A DNA stretch of 64,000 nt, from the NCBI GenBank assembly GCA_905331475.1, contig CAJNYU010003956.1:1-64000 (forward strand), given 5' to 3'. The position numbers and the translations under genes are program-made. The stretch is from Rotaria socialis (taxonomy: Eukaryota; Rotifera; Eurotatoria; Philodinida; Philodinidae). Shown one piece after another: positions 57,594 to 64,000 of this stretch. The number at the start of each line of letters is the position of its first letter. The first letter of the stretch is position 1. A model generated the notes under the pieces. The model worked only from the letters and a program-made list of their open reading frames with translations, had not been told where the DNA came from and did no database searches.

Positions 57594-58927
57594 AACTGTA
57601 TCTTTTGGGTATGTTGTCAATTATTTTTTTCCAAATAATAAGCTTACATTATTTTTCTTTTAATTTGTTTGTCTAGCTTTTGCCTGTTAATTTGCCAGCA
57701 TCGGATCGTTGAGGGCGTGAATGATCTAACGTTGATAATAGATAGGTTTAATAGTGACTAAAAATATCTTTCGCAGTTTCATTTCGTACAGATTTGCTTA
57801 TCTAGAAAGCAACGAGGTCTTTGTAGCTAATCACGATGAACTATAGAATAACAATAGTCGCAAGTGAAAAAGGATTGCATAGTTGAGAATCGCTTCTCAT
57901 TCGTAATTAAATGTAAAATTGAAATAAGTTCAATGATCGTTGAAAACTTCTTCGATTGATAATATGTTCATGTAGAAAAAGTCATCATTAAATCTGAACT
58001 GATTTAACTAATTTTAAATGAATACCACCAATCGGAACAGCAGCAACATATTTATATATCACCGACAATTACACGAATTTCCTTTTTTCTTAGAGAAACA
58101 CCGACCTTTCATGTCTTTCTTCGTAGACAACTGGTGTACATGATCTTTTCTCTCACACTGAGAAATAGATTTATTGCGCTCTTTAATGACAATTTTATAG
58201 TAAAAAAATAGTTGTAATCAGTATGCACTTTTGCAGAATGTCGATTTTTCATAACATAAACATCATGCAAACTTGTTATACAAGAGTTTCAACCAAGTGA
58301 CATCTTAATTGACGATGTTCACTGCTCGATAACGTATATTTCAGTTGGATATCCTTGGCACAGTTTGTTTCATATGGGAAATAAGAGAAAAATAGTTAAA
58401 AGAAATTCAAATTTAGTCTCTTACAAGAAAATGAATTCATATATTTGTAATCAACATATAAGATCTCATCAAAAGATGTACGACTGAAGTCAAATCGTTT
58501 GGACTAGAACTTTGCATTTTTGAAATCTAACTTCTGCTTGATTTTTGTATACAAACAATAGTTGCGAGAAATGTTAAGTAGTACAAGTGCTCCGGCCGAT
58601 TCTCATGATGTAAGTATTGTATTACATATATGCGTAATAGATATACGTTTAGTTCTATTCACAGATCTTTTTTTCTGCAGAAAAAAGATATTATATGGAT
58701 TGTTTGAAAAAGGAAAAAAATACTCACTGTTACTATTAATTTATAAAAATGGTGCCCCTCCCCTTTCCCTATATTTCTAAGTAGTGGAATCTCATTGAAA
58801 AAAAGCTTTACATATACAATGCGAAACTGTTAATTATTCATACAAAAAGGAAACGAAGACAGTAGGATAATGTCTTTTGAACAAAGCACCGATGTATTAT
58901 ATTTAAAGATAGGAAAGAAAATAATAG
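57594..58927. other. No recognised gene
   Basis: Intergenic sequence downstream of the receptor gene's stop; only short frames. Confidence 0.4.
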
Positions 58928-61900
58928 TTAATAAAAAGTAAGATTGTGTGAAGCCAGGCTAATATTGTTTAACGATGCTAACATTGGTATAGACCAGTTC
59001 CGTTTTGAAATATTAATTGTTTTTGGGAATATAACAAAGACTGAAATCATAAACCATAAAAAATAAGCAAAGAAAAATGTTCGATCCAGTACGAGTGCAA
59101 CTTGTTTCCAATCATCGGCATCTTTATTTGATTGTTCGCTATTTTCAACTTTCTTCTTCATATGTCTCAAGTAATCTCGAACTTCTTTAAGATCATTTTC
59201 AATTGAACGTAAATTTAAGCTAAGTGCTGTCATTGTTTCATTCGTTATGGAATTTTCTTCAATACCACCATGTTGCTGTTGTTGTCGATGGTATTCATTA
59301 AAACGTTGTTTAAGTAATTTTAGCTTTTTCGAAAATTCTTCTTCATGAAAATGATGTGTGAGAAATATATGTTCAGGTAATAAAATAGCACCGGGAGATG
59401 GTGGACCGTATCGAGATGAAGTAGTATCAGAAGGTGGCGCTGACTTTTTTGGAGCCATGCAATATAATCGAGCAAGTTCTTGAAGAAAAATACGACGTAT
59501 GACCAAGGGAACTCCTTGTCGACAATCACCACGAACATAAATATGTATAACAGTAGTAGCAAGGACGGCTGTTACAGAAACGACAACCATATTGACACAA
59601 TAATAATAACCGATATTAGGGGTACCACCACCACCTGAAATCAATATATCAATAGAAATTGTTGGTCTTGTAAAACAATTCATTACAGCTATACGATAGT
59701 GATTATCTAAGGGAAGATCTTATGACATGACAAATATCTTTTACTGAGTTCTCTAATGATAGTCGTTTGTAACAATGAATATATGTATGTATCTATTGAA
59801 TAGAGGCTATATACTTTTAGGATATATACTATTGTCTTGATATGATTGATAACTACTAATAACAATACTTATCTCATGCTTATTTTTAAGTGTAAATAAA
59901 ACCATTGAGCAGAACTTTATTCCGAAAGTTCTTGACGTAATAGGTAGTTGGTATTTAAAAAAAATAATTTAAAATCATAACAAATTCTAGTCCAAATAGA
60001 ATATTTTTAGAATAAAATAATGGAATTCGCTGTCGTTTTTGCGTCTCAGATGTAATTATGAAGGGAAAAAATGATTTTTTATTTTAAAATTTCCGCGACA
60101 GGATTTTGTACCGAGAAACGGTTGTAATGGAAATTTTCAAATGTTTTCATTACTTCTATATTAACATTTTTCTATCATACAAGTTTGCCTTCTCAAAACT
60201 AGCTGATGGCATGTTTTCTACTTCAGTAGACGAGTAAATCACAAAACACGCATTTTTTCAAGGCCTATCACGATGCAAAGTTTCAAGTCAAAATTCATAA
60301 ATTAGTTTTTTCCGATATTTCTAACGGGTAGCACAGCATCCAATTAAAAAACTGACATTAAAAATTATATTGACTGAATCAATAAGTTAACCGTTTAGAA
60401 GCTTTTCCGGACAATCGTAGTTCATTAGAATCGACATCATGCACATTTTCTTCCGATTCATAGACGCTTAATCAGTCAGGAGATTTCCTTCGTAAGATGC
60501 ATATAAAAACGAAATTTAATCTAATAAGTTGTATATAGAAGTGAATTATAAGTCCATAAAGGAACAATTAAGACATAGTATTCAATCCTAAGGGAAATGC
60601 TTAATGGAAGACATCTAAGAAAGATATATATATAAAAATAAGGAAAGGAAAGCACTGCGTGCTTATCTCTTCGACTATGCTTGCAATATTTGACGTGTTT
60701 CTCTCTTAGAAACTTGATATAAAAATATGATAGTGTTCGAAATTTTATGATTATCCAGTTCTTCTCATGATAGAAATCGATTAATCTAAGATAAGATCAC
60801 TCGATTCCCCTATTATTTATTTGTCCATGATGCTATATCATTCTTCAAAATAAAGAGATTTACATATCAATTAATTATTTCAAACTACATAATAATCAAT
60901 AGGACGTTTATTTATTTTTTTCATGAAAATTCTCTCCTGACAGTATTTACCTTCGAAGTTTAACATTCATAGTGATTTGAATGCAATTAACGTGCAGGCA
61001 ATTCGAAATTTGAGCAAGAATCTATTTCAGCGATATTTTAGCATGATTGAATAGAGAGCTCGTCGGCTTACCTCTAGGTGTGCACTTAAAAAGTTTTCCA
61101 GGCAGAATTTTCTGTCAAAAATAATATGAAAAGTTTTCATATCAAAATAAGGAGTTTTCCGGCTATCGATGATGCAGTGGTATGTAATCGGATTTAAAGC
61201 AGTTGTTGACTTTCAATGGTTCTTTTTATTTCATTACAACCAGCATACGTATACGAGACAACGCATGCATGGGTTTTGGCTCACGTTCTTTCTTCGCTGA
61301 GAAATAGAAGTTTTTCTCGTATATGAGTTATTCCATATGAACCATGACCGCCTATTGTAGAATTAGCTAAATAAAATATTATAAGATGCTGCCCGAGTTA
61401 TATTATTCTTGTAGAGAGAAGCAGTCTGAACAAGTTTGATGCAAATCTTTCCAAAAATATCCCTCCGTTCTTTAGATATTAACCTGTTCTCTATGTGAAC
61501 TATATTTTGTTCATAAAAATTAGGTACAACTCCCTGAAATGAGACAAGCTTTAGAAATGATAAATGGGCTCCAAAACCGTTAACACCTTACATTGAAACA
61601 CAAATGAAAAATCATAGAAAGAATTAAGAAAACTGACTGGGGTGGCGGTGGCATGGAAGTTTGATTCATGCTTTGGTGATAAGCCCTGGAGGGGAGTACG
61701 AGGAATTTTAAAAATTTTTTTTTTCCATTTTCGGATGATGTTAGCATGCAGCGAGACACAGAACGTTATGGCTATCAATAATTCATTGAAATTGCTTCGT
61801 CGAAAGCAGCTTGTCGTAAATTTTTCAGCAGCTCTATACGTTACTCATTGTGAGACAGGCATTTTCAGTAATATAGCAGCTACCTTGTTGGAAATACCCT

Positions 61901-63854
61901 ACTATTACCCAAGTGAATCTTTATGTCAATATGCAGTACTACGTCTGTACTAATGATCTATATTGGTATGACTGCTGTATGCTTCGTTTCTTAGGAGACT
62001 AAGCCCTCTGAGAACCGTAGTTTTTGTCAAAAGTTTGATTTTATAGAGGCTCTATGTAACGATAGAATCTGTCTAGTGAACTGAAAACTGCATCATGACG
62101 GCTAGCTCGTGAAGTGTCTTCCTGTGAATATTAAGAGTTCTGTAATATTCTTCTTTGAACCGATACTCAAATATAGAAAAGCCGAAAATACTATCGATTT
62201 TTGAACTATACTACGCTGGGAAAAGGTTCAATATCTAAAGAACGGAGGGATATTTTTGGAAAGATTTGCATCAAACTTGTTCAGACTGCTTCTCTCTACA
62301 AGAATAATATAACTCGGGCAGCATCTTATAATATTTTATTTAGCTAATTCTACAATAGGCGGTCATGGTTCATATGGAATAACTCATATACGAGAAAAAC
62401 TTCTATTTCTCAGCGAAGAAAGAACGTGAGCCAAAACCCATGCATGCGTTGTCTCGTATACGTATGCTGGTTGTAATGAAATAAAAAGAACCATTGAAAG
62501 TCAACAACTGCTTTAAATCCGATTACATACCACTGCATCATCGATAGCCGGAAAACTCCTTATTTTGATAAGAAAACTTTTCATATTATTTTTGACAGAA
62601 AATTCTGCCTGGAAAACTTTTTAAGTGCACACCTAGGGGTAAGTCGACGAGCTCTCTATCCAATCATGCTAAAATATCGCTGAAATAGATTCTTGCTCAA
62701 ATTTCGAATTGCCTGCATCTTAAAAATAATGATTCATGCTCATTATTGTCAATGATCTATTATGTAACATTGACATTCATGTTATAAATAACATGATCTA
62801 TTAAATTAACTCTAATCAATTGTTTTCTTACCCGGAACAGATTCAGCGAGCAGAAGTAATAAAAGAAAGAGACCAGAAAATATTGATACAGTTAAAATCA
62901 TCTTTGCTGGTGATTCAGGTGGTATCCAAAATACGACCATTGTCGCCGCTGATAAAAGTAAACATGGCAATATTAAAATATATCCATAAAGACCTCCTTT
63001 TCGTTGAATAATCATTGTATACGTTAATAATGAAAATCCATCTTTCGTAATAGTATTTTCTGCTGGAAGTGCAACAACTTTCCATTCGTTTGAATTAATA
63101 TATGACGTCATATCCATAGCTGATATGTTTTCTTTAAAAGTGAGGATAAGTTTTGTATGATCATATGTCCATGAACGATATACTAATGAGCATTGATGAA
63201 TATCATAGGGAAATTTTGTTATATCAAGAAAACAAATACTAAATTGCATAGTTGTTGGTACGTATAGAATATCACCTGTATGTTGTATAACGGCGGATAT
63301 GTCACGCCAATCTTTTAGACGTTCATCGGCATAATTATATAGAACAATATCCTAGAGAACCAAAAAAAAAAGAATTAAGTCATTCATATTAATTTAACTA
63401 TTTTACCGGTGTCCAAATAGAATCAGCAGGTAAACACACAGTTTGTAATCCACCATAATCACTGATATTCCAAGCTAAATTCATATCTTGCCAAATGAAT
63501 GTTTTCCATGTGTTTGTTTGCATTTTCTGACCTGTTGAACCAAGATCAAATAATTGTGTTAATGTTAAACCAAATTGTATCATCAATGGTTCCGAAATAT
63601 TTCGTATTGGACGAGCATATATAGTTGGATAATTATTAAGTAAATCCCGAATAAGACGCTTTTCATGTGTTAATCGTTTTGTTTTTACTGGATGCGATGG
63701 CAATGTTGAATTTATTGATGATGATGATGATGATTGAGGAGGCCTTGATAGAGAATTCTGACGATTTCTTGTCGTTTGGCGATCTTGATCATGGCCATAA
63801 TTCGAAAGAAAATCTATATTATCAAAAGAACTGCGTAGACGAATTTGTTTTACA
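58928..63854 (-). CDS. Cys-loop ligand-gated ion channel subunit, nicotinic-receptor-like (5' partial)
   Basis: Minus-strand exons: 63854-63408, 63351-62832, 59634-58928; the 5' end, with the signal peptide, lies outside or near the right edge. The TTTTTTCAG acceptor at 63855 makes the in-frame Met at 63866 unlikely as the start. Joined exons give SIWTPDIVLYNYAD (loop A), SWTYDH (loop B) and the signature Cys loop CFLDITKFPYDIHQC (13 residues between the Cys). No vicinal Cys pair in loop C, so a non-alpha type. TM1 (GGLYGYILILPCLLLSAATM), TM2 (MILTVSIFSGLFLLLLLLAE), TM3 (IGYYYCVNMVVVSVTAVLAT), a long cytoplasmic loop and TM4 (FFFAYFLWFMISVFVIF) complete it. It acts as part of a pentameric neurotransmitter-gated channel in the plasma membrane. 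Before TM2 it reads PESPAKM where nAChRs have D-S-G-E-K. The TM2-TM3 intron is 3.2 kb. Confidence 0.9.
60993..62717. mobile_element. 1.7-kb long-inverted-repeat element in the receptor intron
   Basis: Arms of about 490 bp (60993-61491 and 62222-62717) are nearly identical reverse complements: the left starts TGCAGGCAATTCGAAATTTG, the right ends CAAATTTCGAATTGCCTGCA. The central 730 bp carry a frame at 61642-61953 with no recognisable domain. No obvious target duplication. Consistent with a non-autonomous DNA element with long TIRs; transcripts crossing it could fold into a long hairpin. Confidence 0.85.
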
Positions 63855-64000
63855 CTGAAAAAAGTCATCCCATAAAATATCTATGTTCTTAGACTAAAGT
63901 GAACTCGATGAATAAAAATTACATAAACATAGTTCATCAATATCTATGTCGTGATCTCTTCCAAGAGGCTTTGCATTTGCAAACATAATCTTACTAGTGT

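Noticed and set aside
61642-61953. 103-codon ORF in the loop of the long inverted repeat
   Set aside because: No recognisable domain or transposase motif; kept only as part of the element.
63855-63868. Met at 63866 as start of the receptor
   Set aside because: The first residues are not a signal peptide and a TTTTTTCAG acceptor follows directly, so the true first exon is probably further upstream.

Overview
This window looks like nuclear DNA of a small-genome animal, most probably a bdelloid rotifer. The protein genes are animal genes (three IAP/BIRC-type genes, a TRMT11-type tRNA methyltransferase, a Cys-loop receptor subunit) with many phase-consistent introns of about 40-65 bp. TGTGGG/CACACC arrays are scattered through the window, and TGTGGG is, from memory, the telomeric repeat reported for bdelloids. 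The sequence is AT-rich with a very dense and diverse transposon load. The species assignment is inference; no search was run.

Layout. 1-8.7 kb: a dead LINE on the minus strand (1430-4320), then unremarkable DNA with one 182-bp hairpin element. 8.8-14.1 kb: IAP gene 1, then a ten-exon TRMT11-like gene, both on the plus strand. 14.1-21.2 kb: small hairpin elements and the first telomere-like arrays. 21.3-23.6 kb: IAP gene 2, with a hAT-type MITE in its second intron. 27.2-33.7 kb: a decayed Helitron interrupted by a MULE with FLYWCH-type transposase, and cut off by a telomere-repeat hairpin. 34-45.6 kb: nested non-autonomous elements on either side of IAP gene 3 (40.6-42.4 kb). 46.0-46.5 kb: a small secreted protein gene. 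51.3-52.6 kb: a mariner element with one stop codon. 56.4-57.1 kb: a hAT-type MITE. 58.9-63.9 kb: a Cys-loop receptor gene on the minus strand, running off the right edge, whose TM2-TM3 intron holds a 1.7-kb inverted-repeat element.

The most unusual structures are four. (1) Hairpins made of head-to-head TGTGGG/CCCACA arrays share a conserved ~20-bp core at three sites. (2) A family of GGAATTCC-rich minisatellites is bounded by terminal inverted repeats and 8-bp target duplications; one copy carries a solo LTR and the other is the empty site. (3) A tandem array of ~76-bp units (43.9-45.1 kb) has each unit looking like a 24-26 nt mini-exon plus a ~51-nt intron, inside an element with CACT termini. 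(4) A ~580-bp nearly identical tract lies between IAP genes 2 and 3, in otherwise diverged genes, as expected for gene conversion.

How the genes relate: the IAP genes are paralogues and probably caspase inhibitors and ubiquitin ligases. The tRNA methyltransferase and the receptor are unrelated single genes. Everything else is mobile or repeat DNA, and its density together with interstitial telomeric repeats suggests a subtelomeric or TE-rich accessory region.
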